Assembly: GCA_013359135.1 (NCBI GenBank)
Contig: JABWCN010000014.1
Coordinates: 1 to 64,000 of the forward strand
Length of the DNA stretch: 64,000 nucleotides
From: Pseudobdellovibrionaceae bacterium
Lineage (GTDB): Bacteria > Bdellovibrionota > Bdellovibrionia > Bdellovibrionales > Bdellovibrionaceae
Direction: 5' to 3'
Shown here: positions 28,274 to 38,382 of the stretch, one piece after another
Numbering within the stretch: position 1 is the stretch's first letter
Layout: every line of letters starts with the position of its first letter
Made by a program: the position numbers and the translations under genes
Notes under the pieces: generated by a model
Told to the model about the DNA's origin: nothing
Databases searched by the model: none
Seen by the model: the letters and a program-made list of their open reading frames with translations, nothing else

Positions 28274-30313
28274 TTAAAGTAAATTTTGTGGGTCTACATC
28301 GATAATGATTCTTGTTGTTGATGGGACCCATTTTTCGTCATGAAGTAGTTGTCTCACGAATTGATTAATAAGATTTTTTTCTTTTGATTTTACCAACAGC
28401 TGATATCTAAAGTCTCCTCTAATTTTAAAAATAGGAGATTCAGCAGGTCCCAATATTTCAATAGGTTCATATTTTGGATTAGAGTCTTTGAGCGTGAAAC
28501 TTCTGTGAGCTAATTTTTTAGCTATCTGTTGAGCTTGATCCAAATGTTTGGACTGAATTCTAAATGAGATTATTTTTCCAAAGGGTGGGTAATCAAGCAT
28601 TTTTCTATTGTTAAGATCATACTCAGCATAACCTTCGTAATTAGCCTGCAGAGCAAACTGAATACTTTCATTCTCTGGGTTGAAAGTTTGAAGAATGACT
28701 TTTCCCGGTTTTTCATTCTCTTTGACATGCCTGCCAGAGCGTCCACTCATTTGTGTTAAAAGCTGAAAACTTTTTTCGCCGGACCGAAAATCAGGCATGT
28801 TAAAACCAATGTCAGCAAGTAACAGACCAACTAATTTTAATTTAGGAAAATCGAGTCCTTTGGAGATCATTTGGGTGCCAATAAGAATATCAATTTCATG
28901 ATTTTCCATTTTTTCAATAATAGATTCCATATCTAAGCGATTCTGAATTTCATCTCTGTCAACCCGAGCGATACGCGCTTTAGGAAATTGTTTTTTAATC
29001 TCTATTTCTACAGCCTCTGTGCCTACTCCTAAGGGTTCCATTTCGCCCTCTTTGCAATCACTGCATTTTTTTTTGAAACTTTCATGGTAATCACAATAGT
29101 GACAAGTTAAATGATTGTGAGCATGAAGAGTTAATTTGATATCGCAATTAGGGCATTCTTTAGTATGACCACAGGCTGGGCATATCACTGTTTGTGACAT
29201 TCCACGACGATTAAGAAAAAGTGCTATTTGACTCCCTTCTTCAAGATGAATTTGCATTTCGTTGAATAAAGATTCACTTAGCCAAAAAGGAAAACCTAGT
29301 TCTTTAGAGCGGTCTTTGCTTATTTTTAAATCAACAACTTCAACATCAGGAAGAACTGCTGTGCCCACTCGTTTAGTTAAGCGGTGAATTTGAAATTTAT
29401 GTTGTAGGCCATTTTGCCAGCTTTCAAAGCTAGGAGTGGCAGAGCCCAAGATTACTGGACAATTCAGAAATTTTCCCAGCATGATGGCTGTGTCTCTGCC
29501 ATGATATTTTAGCTTTTCATCTTGTTTAAAGCTTGCTTCGTGTTCTTCGTCTACCACAATTAAACCTAAATTTGGAATAGGACAAAACATCGCCGACCTA
29601 GCTCCAATTAAGATGGACTTATCACCTTCGACGATATCCCACCAGAACTGAGTTCTTTCCCTATCTGTAAGTTGTGAATGAATAAGAGAAAGTTTGTCGC
29701 CAAAGCGTTTGGCAAAACGTGAAACTAATTGTGGTGTTAGCGAGATTTCTGGTAGAAGAAATAAGCCCTTTCTTCCCTCTTGCATGATTTTATCAAAAAG
29801 CTGTAAATAAACCTCTGTTTTTCCTGAACCAGTGATCCCGTACAGTAAGTGTACAGAGAAATTCATATTTTGTGAAATAGCTTGGTAAATTGTTTCTTGC
29901 TCAGGATTCATTTTAAAAGGAATTTCTTTTTCCACTAAGGGAATTGCAGATTTTTTCCTACTTGTTTTTTTTGCTTTTTTTTCCAACGGAGGAAAAAGTA
30001 AACTTGCCACCAAACCAATAGGATAAAAATAATATTCAGCAATCCAGCTAATCCACGGGAGATAATTTTTTATCATGGCTGCAGAATATTCCTGATCAAT
30101 TCCAGAAACTTCTTTTAGTTGAAAAGAGTTATCATCCTTTTCAATTTTTTCACTAACAGTTGTATTGATCTCAAATACAACTCCACGAGCTTGACGTCGT
30201 CCTAGCGGAACACTTACTATGGACCCTATTTCTATAAACTGAAGTTCTTCAGGAATAATATAACTTAAAAGTGTCTTTAATGGAGCTTCAACAGCTATTT
30301 TTGCAATTTTCAA
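28274..30313 (-). CDS. priA: Primosomal protein N' (PriA helicase)
   Basis: Restarts stalled replication forks. The 679-residue protein has the DNA-binding N-terminal domain, a Walker A GITGSGKTEVYLQ, a DEEH box (VVDEEHEASFKQDE), and eight zinc-binding cysteines in the PriA pattern (CPACGHTKECPNCD, then CHYCDYH, CSDC). The SF2 helicase motifs QMSGRSGRH and IGTQMISKGLDFP follow. Length and motifs are normal. The next gene upstream on this strand ends eight bases away. Confidence 0.94.
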   Translation of the reverse strand: MKIAKIAVEAPLKTLLSYIIPEELQFIEIGSIVSVPLGRRQARGVVFEINTTVSEKIEKDDNSFQLKEVSGIDQEYSAAMIKNYLPWISWIAEYYFYPIGLVASLLFPPLEKKAKKTSRKKSAIPLVEKEIPFKMNPEQETIYQAISQNMNFSVHLLYGITGSGKTEVYLQLFDKIMQEGRKGLFLLPEISLTPQLVSRFAKRFGDKLSLIHSQLTDRERTQFWWDIVEGDKSILIGARSAMFCPIPNLGLIVVDEEHEASFKQDEKLKYHGRDTAIMLGKFLNCPVILGSATPSFESWQNGLQHKFQIHRLTKRVGTAVLPDVEVVDLKISKDRSKELGFPFWLSESLFNEMQIHLEEGSQIALFLNRRGMSQTVICPACGHTKECPNCDIKLTLHAHNHLTCHYCDYHESFKKKCSDCKEGEMEPLGVGTEAVEIEIKKQFPKARIARVDRDEIQNRLDMESIIEKMENHEIDILIGTQMISKGLDFPKLKLVGLLLADIGFNMPDFRSGEKSFQLLTQMSGRSGRHVKENEKPGKVILQTFNPENESIQFALQANYEGYAEYDLNNRKMLDYPPFGKIISFRIQSKHLDQAQQIAKKLAHRSFTLKDSNPKYEPIEILGPAESPIFKIRGDFRYQLLVKSKEKNLINQFVRQLLHDEKWVPSTTRIIIDVDPQNLL

Positions 30314-30321
30314 CAGAAAGC

Positions 30322-31161
30322 CTATCTAAAACGGGTGTAAAAATCCTCTATCTGAGATTTTAACGGGTGATTAAATAAAATATCAGATTGGTTATTACTG
30401 TCTAAGCTTTGTGAGGAGAAAAGGGAAGCAGAGTTTGAAGGTTTAGAACTAACTGAAAGAGTTTTGATTTGAACAGAGTTGCTGCCCCATTTTAAAAGAC
30501 GCTCTCTTGGAAAGTGTAAATCTTTGCTGTAAGTTTTATAATTATCAAAATAAACCTCTGTTCCAGAGTTAAATCTTAATTTTCTTATCACGAAAAAATC
30601 TTGCTCAATCCACAGACGCCCAGGACTTTGCTCATAGTTTTTATTATCCCCCAATGAATAGGCTATCACTCCTTGAGTACGAGACAGTTTTAGAAAAGCA
30701 TCTTCATTAGCTGATTTTGGTTTTAATTCTTTTTTTTGAAAGAAATCTTCTGGTAAAATTTTAAAGTTTAAAAGGGAGCTAAGGAGAGCATCTCCTGTGC
30801 GAAAGTGATTCCACTTTTCAATAAACTCTTCTGGGATCGCAATTTGTTCTTTCTGATTATTTTTCTTAGTCCACTTTTGGGCATTAAGGTATAAATAAGT
30901 AAGATTAAGACCTTTTAGCTCTTTTAATCCTTGAACATGAACTTTCATAGTACGTTCATTTTCAATAAACCAAGATTCTTTGATAAGAGCATCTTGATTG
31001 CCATCAGTGAATTTCACTTCTTGCTCGATACTGTAGACCCCAAGTCCAGAGTTATCTGCGGTTCTTGAAAGAATCATCTTTAATGGGGGAATAAAAGCTA
31101 ACACAGTAGAGCTCATTAATTGAAGAGCTAGACAAAACCAGAAAATATTTTTAGATCTCAT
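30322..31161 (-). CDS. Exported protein, possibly LolA/LppX-like
   Basis: A 279-residue protein with an N-terminal signal peptide (about 1-22) and a beta-rich mature part. It resembles outer-membrane-lipoprotein carriers in style (KFTDGNQDALIKESWFIENERTMKVHVQG, then RLWIEQDFFVIRKLRFNSG) but shows no diagnostic motif. It overlaps the end of galU by four bases and is eight bases from priA, so galU, this gene and priA form one transcript. Function unknown. Confidence 0.5.
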   Translation of the reverse strand: MRSKNIFWFCLALQLMSSTVLAFIPPLKMILSRTADNSGLGVYSIEQEVKFTDGNQDALIKESWFIENERTMKVHVQGLKELKGLNLTYLYLNAQKWTKKNNQKEQIAIPEEFIEKWNHFRTGDALLSSLLNFKILPEDFFQKKELKPKSANEDAFLKLSRTQGVIAYSLGDNKNYEQSPGRLWIEQDFFVIRKLRFNSGTEVYFDNYKTYSKDLHFPRERLLKWGSNSVQIKTLSVSSKPSNSASLFSSQSLDSNNQSDILFNHPLKSQIEDFYTRFR

Positions 31162-32090
31162 GAAAAAGTCCCTTTAGTTAAAGATTGCGCTAATTTTATA
31201 ACATAATTTTTGAGCTCTTCGTTGAGTTCAGGATTTCTAAGAGCAAACTCTATGTTGGCTTGTAAATAACCTATTTTATCTCCAGCATCGTAACGTAAAC
31301 TGTTACTTGGGTAAACATCAATTCCTTCCAGAGAAATCAGTTGATCCAGAGCATCGGTTAATTGAATTTCGTTATTTTTTGTGGGTTTTTGATTTTCTAA
31401 AATCTCGAAAATTTTGGCGGTAAGGACATAGCGCCCTGTAATCGCCCAGCGAGAATTTGTTTCAGAAGCTTTTGGTTTTTCCAATAATTTTGAAGCATTA
31501 TAGTATGAGAAGCGCTCTTGGTTTGAACCAATAATAAACTTTGGGGTGGAGTTTGATACTTCGGCAATACCATATTTTGAAACTAAGCTGTCTTCAACAT
31601 TCAAAACTCCTAAAGAGCTGCGTCCAGTTTGAGCAAAGCCATCAACTAACTGTTGAGTCAGTGAAATTTGTTGCTGAGTTTTAACCGTAATTTCATCACC
31701 CAACAAAACAGCAAATGGCTCATTACCAATAATTTTTTTTCCACACCAAACTGCGTGGCCCAGACCAAGGGCTTGCTTTTGTCTAATAGAAATAATGTTG
31801 GCCATGTTTCTAATATTTTCTAGACGTTCTAAAATTTCTGTTTTTCCGTCTTTTAGTAGTCGATCTTCGAGTTCATAGGAGGTATCGAAAAAGTCTTCAA
31901 TGGCATGTTTGCCTCTACCAGCAATAAGTACGATATCCTCAATTCCTGATTTTACAGCTTCCTCTACAACATAGAAAATGATAGGGGCGTCGACAATGGT
32001 GAGCATTTCTTTGGGGACCGTCTTGGTTGCGGGTAAAAAACGTGTTCCTAGACCTGCTGCTGGAATTATGGCTTTTCTGATTTTTTTCAT
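31158..32090 (-). CDS. galU: UTP-glucose-1-phosphate uridylyltransferase
   Basis: Makes UDP-glucose for polysaccharides. The 310-residue protein opens with KKIRKAIIPAAGLGTRFLPATKTVPKEML, the GalU nucleotide-binding loop, and keeps FAVLLGDE and the GRYVL region. The ATG at 32090 is adjacent to this motif; a TTG at 32126 would add 12 residues with no support. The following secreted-protein gene overlaps by four bases. Confidence 0.9.
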   Translation of the reverse strand: MKKIRKAIIPAAGLGTRFLPATKTVPKEMLTIVDAPIIFYVVEEAVKSGIEDIVLIAGRGKHAIEDFFDTSYELEDRLLKDGKTEILERLENIRNMANIISIRQKQALGLGHAVWCGKKIIGNEPFAVLLGDEITVKTQQQISLTQQLVDGFAQTGRSSLGVLNVEDSLVSKYGIAEVSNSTPKFIIGSNQERFSYYNASKLLEKPKASETNSRWAITGRYVLTAKIFEILENQKPTKNNEIQLTDALDQLISLEGIDVYPSNSLRYDAGDKIGYLQANIEFALRNPELNEELKNYVIKLAQSLTKGTFS

Positions 32091-32188
32091 GGAGTTAAAA
32101 ATCTCAAACGTTTTAAAATGAGGCAAGAAATAATCCCATTAGAGATTAAAGACAAAATGTGTTATTCTGTCGCAACGGGGGAGAATTC

Positions 32189-33805
32189 ATGCTCGTAAGG
32201 TCCTTTGCTGAAAAATTAAAGCGCAGGAAGCTTCTAACCACTTCTGGTTTTGCTCTTGTTTTAACCTTATCTTTTTTATTACTGTTTCAAAATTGCGGTA
32301 AAGCGGGCTTTGACTCCTCTGCCGATGGATCTACCAATACATATAACCCTTCAACAGCAGCTCCGTTTGCCTTCTCTGCAAGCGTTGATATGATCACTTA
32401 TAATTCTTGTAATAGCCAATCTTCCCAAGGGCAGACCTTCACTTTTAAGATTGGCAGTTATGAGAAGAGCTCCTCTTCTTCAACTTCTTTAACTGCAAAT
32501 TCATCACCAAAATCTGGAGTGAAATTAACTAAAGAATTTTTGGACTATACAAAGTCTAAATTGAAGCCTGATTATCCCAACAACGATTTAACTACAGAGC
32601 AAATTCAAATGTTTTTGAAAGAGTCACCAGGAAATAAGGGAGTTCAACCACAAATTTCCCTTAGATCAATTAATAAAGGTAATCGTTTGGGTAATGTTTA
32701 CTATAAGGGTTCAAGTCCTTCTATTGGAATTGATATTTTAACCCAACTTGGTGATTTGACAGATATCAGATGGGCTAAATCGTTAATCGAGTCATCTTAT
32801 GGACAAAGCAAGATTAACTATGTTCAATTTTTTCCAGATGCGGCGGGCGATGCGCGTAACATAGAAGCTGTTCTGCACTTTAACTCTAACGAGCAAACGG
32901 CCGAGGCCTATAGAAATGCTTTTAATAAAAATGGAAGTTGTGGTGGTTCTGCTTGTGATGCTCAGATTGTTGTTGGTTTTTCTTATCCTGATCAGGGAGG
33001 TCTTATTTCTCCAGAGGCAACTCAGACAGATCTTCTGACAACTGCTTACGGAAGAGGTTATCAATTAACCTTTCAAATTCCCACATCCAGTGCTGGAAGC
33101 TGGCCTTATCAACCAAACAACCAAGTGGCTCGAGTGGATGAAACAGATTTACTCACTGGCAAAGTTATTACTGATGAGCTCTGGGATTGTGGCGCCAAGT
33201 TTCGTATCGTTAGGTCAGAAGATGCCTATTTTCTATGGTCTAATTTAGATGCTGTTGTCAATCAAGCTGTCACAAATGATGGAAATATAGATTCTGCCAA
33301 CAAGGAAACAGTTAAAGCTTCTGTGAAGTTGAACTTGGCGCAATACTATCAGTACTATAATACTGATGGGAATTTGAATATAAACGTAAGTGGCGCTGTT
33401 GTTAACTCGGCAGTTACAACTGCAGGTTTGTGTCCTAAAATGAGTTATACGAAACTGAGTGAAGTCCCTAATCAGAATTCGATTTATGGAGTAGGAATAT
33501 ATGCTGGAAAAACCTACGGTGAATTGTTAGAAATTTTTCGACGACATTTACCTGATAACGAATGGGACATCAATCTTGAGTATGGGTGTGTTGTTCCAAA
33601 GAAGTTTAGCTGTTATCCAGATGAGACTCGAAGTATGACTGAGGGGGGAACTTTTTTTAATAAGTATAAAGTCTCTTATCAAACAAACTTGTCTTGTCAT
33701 CATAAGTTTGACTCTGGTTATTATAAAGCAAATAAATTAGATGCTTCCAATTTGCCTCCAACTGATTATTGTACAGAATATGTAACAGTCTGTAATAAAC
33801 GGTAA
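32189..33805 (+). CDS. Secreted or lipid-anchored protein of unknown function
   Basis: About 538 residues from the ATG at 32189, which has a strong GGGGGAG SD six bases upstream. A hydrophobic N-terminal segment ends in LLLFQNCGKAGFDSS, a lipobox-like cysteine with non-canonical flanks, followed by a Ser/Thr/Asn-rich linker. The long mature part contains many cysteines toward the end (CVVPKKFSCYPDE, CHHKFDS, CTEYVTVC). This order suggests a surface lipoprotein. No enzyme motif is visible. It is divergent from galU. Confidence 0.55.
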   Translation: MLVRSFAEKLKRRKLLTTSGFALVLTLSFLLLFQNCGKAGFDSSADGSTNTYNPSTAAPFAFSASVDMITYNSCNSQSSQGQTFTFKIGSYEKSSSSSTSLTANSSPKSGVKLTKEFLDYTKSKLKPDYPNNDLTTEQIQMFLKESPGNKGVQPQISLRSINKGNRLGNVYYKGSSPSIGIDILTQLGDLTDIRWAKSLIESSYGQSKINYVQFFPDAAGDARNIEAVLHFNSNEQTAEAYRNAFNKNGSCGGSACDAQIVVGFSYPDQGGLISPEATQTDLLTTAYGRGYQLTFQIPTSSAGSWPYQPNNQVARVDETDLLTGKVITDELWDCGAKFRIVRSEDAYFLWSNLDAVVNQAVTNDGNIDSANKETVKASVKLNLAQYYQYYNTDGNLNINVSGAVVNSAVTTAGLCPKMSYTKLSEVPNQNSIYGVGIYAGKTYGELLEIFRRHLPDNEWDINLEYGCVVPKKFSCYPDETRSMTEGGTFFNKYKVSYQTNLSCHHKFDSGYYKANKLDASNLPPTDYCTEYVTVCNKR

Positions 33806-33895
33806 AAGTTGCGCCTAGACTCTTTCTGCAAATTAATAATATCTTATGCTAAAACTTTGTCTTATGCTGAAATCTCGTGCTAAAGTTGAGTGAAG

Positions 33896-34708
33896 ATGAA
33901 AGTATTTATTTTTATAATTATTTCCTTAAGTTCATTAAGGCTACTGGCCTCTATAGGCACCACAGCTCAAAAGAATAGTAGTGTTTCTTCGGCGCTAGGA
34001 GGTGCTGGTGTTGCAGCTGTTTCTGCTGGGGATATTAGCAGTCTTAATCCTGCGAGTTTAGTGTTCTTATTTGGTTATAATTTTTATTCTAAGTACCAGC
34101 CAGGAGAGATGGCTATTGGTATTTCAGATAATACAATGGATGCAGCTGTTCCTGCGGCAGTGTATACCTATCAAAAAAAGGATTTCAAAAATTTTAAACT
34201 GACTTTTGCAGAACCGTTGGCTAAGCGTGTCGCTTTGGGTGTTTCTTTGAGTTATTATCAAATCATGCAAAATCAAAAAAGCTCCAACCTTGCGAGTGCT
34301 GATGTTGGGTTAACCTATTTGCTGAGAAGTAATAAAGCACTAGCATTAGTGCTTTATGATGTGAATAAATCTCCAGACACTTGGCCGGAAGACTTTCAAG
34401 TTCATTCGAAGATAGGTTTGGGTTACCATTATGTTTATAAAGGCTTTTTGCGCACTCGAATTGATTATTTAAGTGGAAAGAATTTTCAGTTTAATTCTGG
34501 AAGCTGGATGCTTGGCGTGGAAAACTATTTAAATAGATGGACGATTGTACGTCTTGGATACCAAGAAAACTCAAATAATATTAATGACTTATATACTATT
34601 GGTTTGGGATTTGATTTGCCAAAATTTAAACTCAACTATGCGTATTTAACCGAGACTATAGATAATTCTCAAGTGAGGCATTCCGTTGACTTAACGGTTC
34701 CTTTTTGA
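33896..34708 (+). CDS. Outer-membrane beta-barrel-like protein
   Basis: A roughly 270-residue exported protein. After a signal peptide (about 1-19) comes SSVSSALGGAGVAAVSAGDISSLNPASL, which matches the start of OmpP1/FadL/PorV-like barrels, followed by alternating amphipathic strands and an aromatic C terminus (VDLTVPF). It is expected to sit in the outer membrane. The ATG at 33896 is preferred over a GTG six bases earlier because the signal peptide begins there. It is followed by a small basic ORF after 36 bp. Confidence 0.6.
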   Translation: MKVFIFIIISLSSLRLLASIGTTAQKNSSVSSALGGAGVAAVSAGDISSLNPASLVFLFGYNFYSKYQPGEMAIGISDNTMDAAVPAAVYTYQKKDFKNFKLTFAEPLAKRVALGVSLSYYQIMQNQKSSNLASADVGLTYLLRSNKALALVLYDVNKSPDTWPEDFQVHSKIGLGYHYVYKGFLRTRIDYLSGKNFQFNSGSWMLGVENYLNRWTIVRLGYQENSNNINDLYTIGLGFDLPKFKLNYAYLTETIDNSQVRHSVDLTVPF

Positions 34709-34744
34709 TAGTTCCTATTGCTCTTGTACAATTAGGAGAAATAA

Positions 34745-34873
34745 ATGGCATCAAAAACTAGAAAAACAAAGATCATCAGAAAAAGAAAATTAGCTAGAAA
34801 AGGCGTTAAAAGAAAAGCTAAATTAAGAACACAAGGTACTTCTAAATCAGATAAAGTTTTATTTGGTGAATAG
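34745..34873 (+). CDS. Small highly basic protein, 42 residues
   Basis: An ORF with an excellent AGGAG SD seven bases upstream. The 42-residue product begins MASKTRKTKIIRKRKLAR and carries 18 Lys/Arg; its C terminus is TQGTSKSDKVLFGE. It is preserved in frame in a region with no other use. The composition is that of a ribosome- or nucleic-acid-associated protein, but I recognise no family. It lies between the barrel gene and the convergent tonB-like gene. Confidence 0.6.
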   Translation: MASKTRKTKIIRKRKLARKGVKRKAKLRTQGTSKSDKVLFGE

Positions 34874-34885
34874 TATTTAGTTGAT

Positions 34886-36328
34886 TTATTTGCGTTTTAA
34901 AAGGGTGGGTTTTTGAGAAACTTCACCCTTTAAGTCCCATATAAAGGGCAATTCTACCCAGCCTTCTTGTCCAGGATAAAACTTCCATTTTTTCAAAGCT
35001 TGCAGAGTTTTTGCATCTAGGGATCTGTGTCCTGAGGACTTGACTAGTTTGAATTCAGTTAATCTGCCTTCTTTACTTACAAACCCATTAAAAACCACAG
35101 TACCAGAAATTTCTTGCAGTCTTTCTTCATCGCTGTATTGAGGTTTAATATTGCCTGGGGCTTGTCTTAGATCTTCTAATTTTCTGATTTGTTCCTGTCC
35201 TTGGCTGCCACTTCCAGTTCCTTTTTCCCCAGAACCATTACCATTAGTTATTTCTGATCCACTTCTAGAAGTTGATTTTTGTTTTTGAATTGAGATCTGT
35301 GCTTGTCTAACTAGTTCATTTTGTCTGGCTTGAGCTAGAGAGGCTTTTTCATTTTTTAGATTTTGAATTCTTTCATTAGCTTTAGAATCAAGGTTGGAAA
35401 GATCTTCGGTTAAAGCAGACGATTTATCACTAATATCTTTCAAATTGGATTCAGACAAATCAGAAAATTCTTTTTCAGTATTGTTAATATGTGAGTCATC
35501 TGAATTTTTTAAAGTATCTAAGTCTTGGTTTAGATCTTCAAGTAGCACATCTGAAGCGACAGGAGCTGTGCCATCAACTATACTTGGATTCAATTCAGGA
35601 TCTTTGATGTCAGCTAAAGATAAATTCTCTGCTTTTAGATTTACATTGTTATTTTGCGAAGCTGTTGCTTTATTAATAGAAAACTCAGAAACAGGGCTTT
35701 TATGAGGAAGTACTTTTTTTATAGCTACTTTGCTATTAGTAGTAGTTGCTGCCACTTTACTTGGTTGAGATAGTTGTTTTAGTTGATTTTTCACTACAGG
35801 ATTATCTACGACTGAGTTTGTTGAATCTTCAAGTGTAGAAATTGGAAGGTGTTTCTCTGATTTACTAGAGGAATCAACTAAAGACGTTGGTGATATTTGA
35901 GAGGAGGAATTTCCTTCAAAGCTAACGCTAATAGGGATTAATTCTTTTTTTTCATCCTTTTGAGGAAGATCCATTTCAGCTTTAACGATAAACAAAACTA
36001 ATAAAGAATGTAATAAAATAGAACCCGATAAATAGCGCTTAAAACGAGGAGGTGAAATAAAAATATTGTTATTAAGAACTTCAACTGTTGGAATCTTCGC
36101 TAGAATATTATTGTTAAAAGAAGAGTTGTTGAATAAATCTTCAAAACTAAGTTGTCTTTCATCAATATTGTCGCTGCTATCGATAAACTCTGGAGGTTTG
36201 GTATCAGATTTAACTCTAAAAGAATTAGAATTTAGAGAAGTTTCTTTGGGTAGACTAAATGAAAATTTTTCTCGAGACGATGCTTTTTCAACAAGGTGAT
36301 TACTTTCCAATTCCATTCGCATTAGCAT
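34886..36328 (-). CDS. TonB-like energy-transduction protein
   Basis: The 480-residue protein has a single membrane segment (about residues 96-117, YLSGSILLHSLLVLFIVKA), a long Ser/Asn/Lys-rich periplasmic linker and a C-terminal TonB domain (ISGTVVFNGFVSKEGRLTEFKLVKSSGHRSLDAKTLQALKKWKFYP). This architecture serves energy transfer from an ExbB/ExbD-like motor to outer-membrane receptors. The cytoplasmic N-terminal part of nearly 100 residues before the membrane is unusually long. No exbB/exbD lies beside it; the only pair in the window is the TolQ/TolR pair at 60-61 kb. Confidence 0.75.
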   Translation of the reverse strand: MLMRMELESNHLVEKASSREKFSFSLPKETSLNSNSFRVKSDTKPPEFIDSSDNIDERQLSFEDLFNNSSFNNNILAKIPTVEVLNNNIFISPPRFKRYLSGSILLHSLLVLFIVKAEMDLPQKDEKKELIPISVSFEGNSSSQISPTSLVDSSSKSEKHLPISTLEDSTNSVVDNPVVKNQLKQLSQPSKVAATTTNSKVAIKKVLPHKSPVSEFSINKATASQNNNVNLKAENLSLADIKDPELNPSIVDGTAPVASDVLLEDLNQDLDTLKNSDDSHINNTEKEFSDLSESNLKDISDKSSALTEDLSNLDSKANERIQNLKNEKASLAQARQNELVRQAQISIQKQKSTSRSGSEITNGNGSGEKGTGSGSQGQEQIRKLEDLRQAPGNIKPQYSDEERLQEISGTVVFNGFVSKEGRLTEFKLVKSSGHRSLDAKTLQALKKWKFYPGQEGWVELPFIWDLKGEVSQKPTLLKRK

Positions 36329-36781
36329 TACAAAATAAGTGCCCAGTATAAAGATATCTATTAACTATGAGGTGTGGCTTCTAGGAATTACTTTCATAAA
36401 GGTCAAAAAAAGTGACACTATGGAAATGTGACCTTTAATTTAGGTAAAGTTATAGGTGAGACGAAGATTGCATTGTTTGGGATGGGGATGTTCACAAGTG
36501 ATGAAATTAATGATGCAAATCAAATTCGAGCTGAGATTCGAAGGCTAAAAAACATATTTCCAAATTTATAATAAATTACTCATAGTAACGACACCCCCAT
36601 GAAAATTTCACTGGTGCAACAATTTACTTGTAAAACAGCTAACATACTCATTTTAAAAGCTAAATAGTGTCTCATTTTGAAAATTTAGGGACTAAGTTGA
36701 GATGCTTCTAAAGTTTGTTCAAAATGTTGACGATAGATGTACTGTGATTAAACAGGATCAAAGAACAAATAAGGAGTCTAT
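36329..36781. other. Intergenic region upstream of the sigma-54 activator gene
   Basis: About 450 bases between divergent genes. It contains one short possible ORF (36428-36571) and is otherwise AT-rich with no recognisable RNA. Part of it must hold the promoters of the tonB-like and activator genes. Confidence 0.4.
36428..36571 (+). CDS. Possible 47-residue protein or gene fragment
   Basis: An open frame from GTG at 36428 reads VTFNLGKVIGETKIALFGMGM and continues TSDEINDANQIRAEIRRLKN to a TAA. The composition is protein-like, but the start is weak and no family is recognised. It could be a small gene or the tail of a decayed one. Confidence 0.25.
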   Translation: MTFNLGKVIGETKIALFGMGMFTSDEINDANQIRAEIRRLKNIFPNL

Positions 36782-38350
36782 ATGTCATTAATTAACTGGA
36801 ATGAGTTTGAACACATCCATGTAATCAAAAAGTTGAAGCACATTTTGAGTTCATGGTGGAATATTGATGTGGTTTTTACTGATGAAAGAGGAGAGCTAAA
36901 AGGGTTTGATAATAGTAAAAATATTTTTCACAATCCAGCAATTGGTTATCTAATTGAAAAAGAGTCAGGTAAGACAAACCTTGGGGAGTTAGTTTCTAAA
37001 GCACTAGATGATTTGCGAACGACAAATAATAAGTATTCACTCAGAAAGTGGGAAATGACTGGTTTTGATGTCGGTGTATTCCCAATTATGATTGAAAATG
37101 ACTGTGTTGGTACAGTTGTTGGAATTGGCTATTTTAAAGATGAGCAAGTAGTTCAAAGATTACCAGAAGTCAGAGAGCGTTTGGCAGCCTTTGGGGTCCC
37201 TTCAGATTTTATTGAAAAATTAGTAGTTAGAATGAAATATCTTGATGATCAAGAAAGACAACATTTTTGTGAATTATGTGAGCTTGTTGCACAAGAGGTT
37301 GTGACACTTCATTTAGAGATTACTAGAAGAGATGATAGAATTAGAGAACTTAATAATGAATTAGGAAAAAGATTTAAATACGATTCTATGATTGGAAAAT
37401 CTAAACCCATGCAAGAGATGTACAGCCTCTTGGATAAAATCAAAGGCTCTGACACAACCGTTCTGATTCAAGGTGAGAACGGAACAGGAAAAGAGTTAAT
37501 TGCTAAGTCAATTCACTATCATTCATCTAGAAAAGACAAGGCATTCATTGCTCAAAACTTTACGGCGATTAATGATAACTTATTGGAAGCTGAGTTGTTT
37601 GGCGCTATTAGAGGTGCCTATACTGGTTCTGTAAAAGACAGAAAAGGTTTATTTGAAACTGCTGATAAGGGTACTCTTTTCTTGGATGAGGTTGGAGATA
37701 TTTCACCTTCGATGCAAGTAAAATTATTGAGAGTTATTCAAGAAGGTACTTTTATGCCTGTGGGATCTACAGAAACTAAAAAAGTAGATGTGAGAATTTT
37801 GGCAGCGACGAATAAAAATTTAAAAGAAATGATTGAGCAAGGAACGTTTAGAGAAGATTTGTTCTATCGTTTAAATATCATCAATATCCGTGTTCCACCT
37901 CTTCGTGAAAGAAAAGAAGATATTCCATATTTGGTTGATTTTTTCTTGAAAAAAACTTCAGAGCAAAAACACGCCGGAGGTGTTGCGAAGGTTCTTACCT
38001 CTAGAGCTTTAGAGAAACTATATGATTATGCATGGCCAGGTAATGTCAGAGAGTTGCAAAATGAAATTGAAAGAGTTTATGTTTTATCAGGAACAGAAAC
38101 TAAGATCACTGCTGAAAGCTTATCGCCAAAAATTCTAGAATCGGCTGAAACGAATAAAGTTCAAGGAGCAAGAATTCATGGCAGACTTAAAGATGCCATC
38201 CAAGAACTTGAGCGAGAGATGATTCGTGAGGGTTTGCGACGAACTGGTTGGAATAAATCAAAGTTAGCGAAAGAACTAGGTATTAGTAGAGCTAATTTGA
38301 TTGATAAAGTACAGCAATTTGGTTTAGATAAAAGAAAAATTGCAAGATAG
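36782..38350 (+). CDS. Sigma-54-dependent transcriptional activator
   Basis: An NtrC-type bacterial enhancer-binding protein of 522 residues. Residues 1-185 are an input domain without a recognised fold name, perhaps GAF/PocR-like. Residues 200-430 form the AAA+ domain with GENGTGKE (Walker A), GTLFLDEVGD (Walker B) and FREDLFYRLN. A Fis-type HTH forms the C terminus. The sigma-54 contact loop normally reads GAFTGA but here reads GAYTGS. An SD (AAGGAG) lies seven bases upstream of the ATG. A terminator follows, then a gene resembling its input half. Confidence 0.88.
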   Translation: MSLINWNEFEHIHVIKKLKHILSSWWNIDVVFTDERGELKGFDNSKNIFHNPAIGYLIEKESGKTNLGELVSKALDDLRTTNNKYSLRKWEMTGFDVGVFPIMIENDCVGTVVGIGYFKDEQVVQRLPEVRERLAAFGVPSDFIEKLVVRMKYLDDQERQHFCELCELVAQEVVTLHLEITRRDDRIRELNNELGKRFKYDSMIGKSKPMQEMYSLLDKIKGSDTTVLIQGENGTGKELIAKSIHYHSSRKDKAFIAQNFTAINDNLLEAELFGAIRGAYTGSVKDRKGLFETADKGTLFLDEVGDISPSMQVKLLRVIQEGTFMPVGSTETKKVDVRILAATNKNLKEMIEQGTFREDLFYRLNIINIRVPPLRERKEDIPYLVDFFLKKTSEQKHAGGVAKVLTSRALEKLYDYAWPGNVRELQNEIERVYVLSGTETKITAESLSPKILESAETNKVQGARIHGRLKDAIQELEREMIREGLRRTGWNKSKLAKELGISRANLIDKVQQFGLDKRKIAR

Positions 38351-38382
38351 GCAGTTAGTTAAAAAATTATATTTTATATAAA

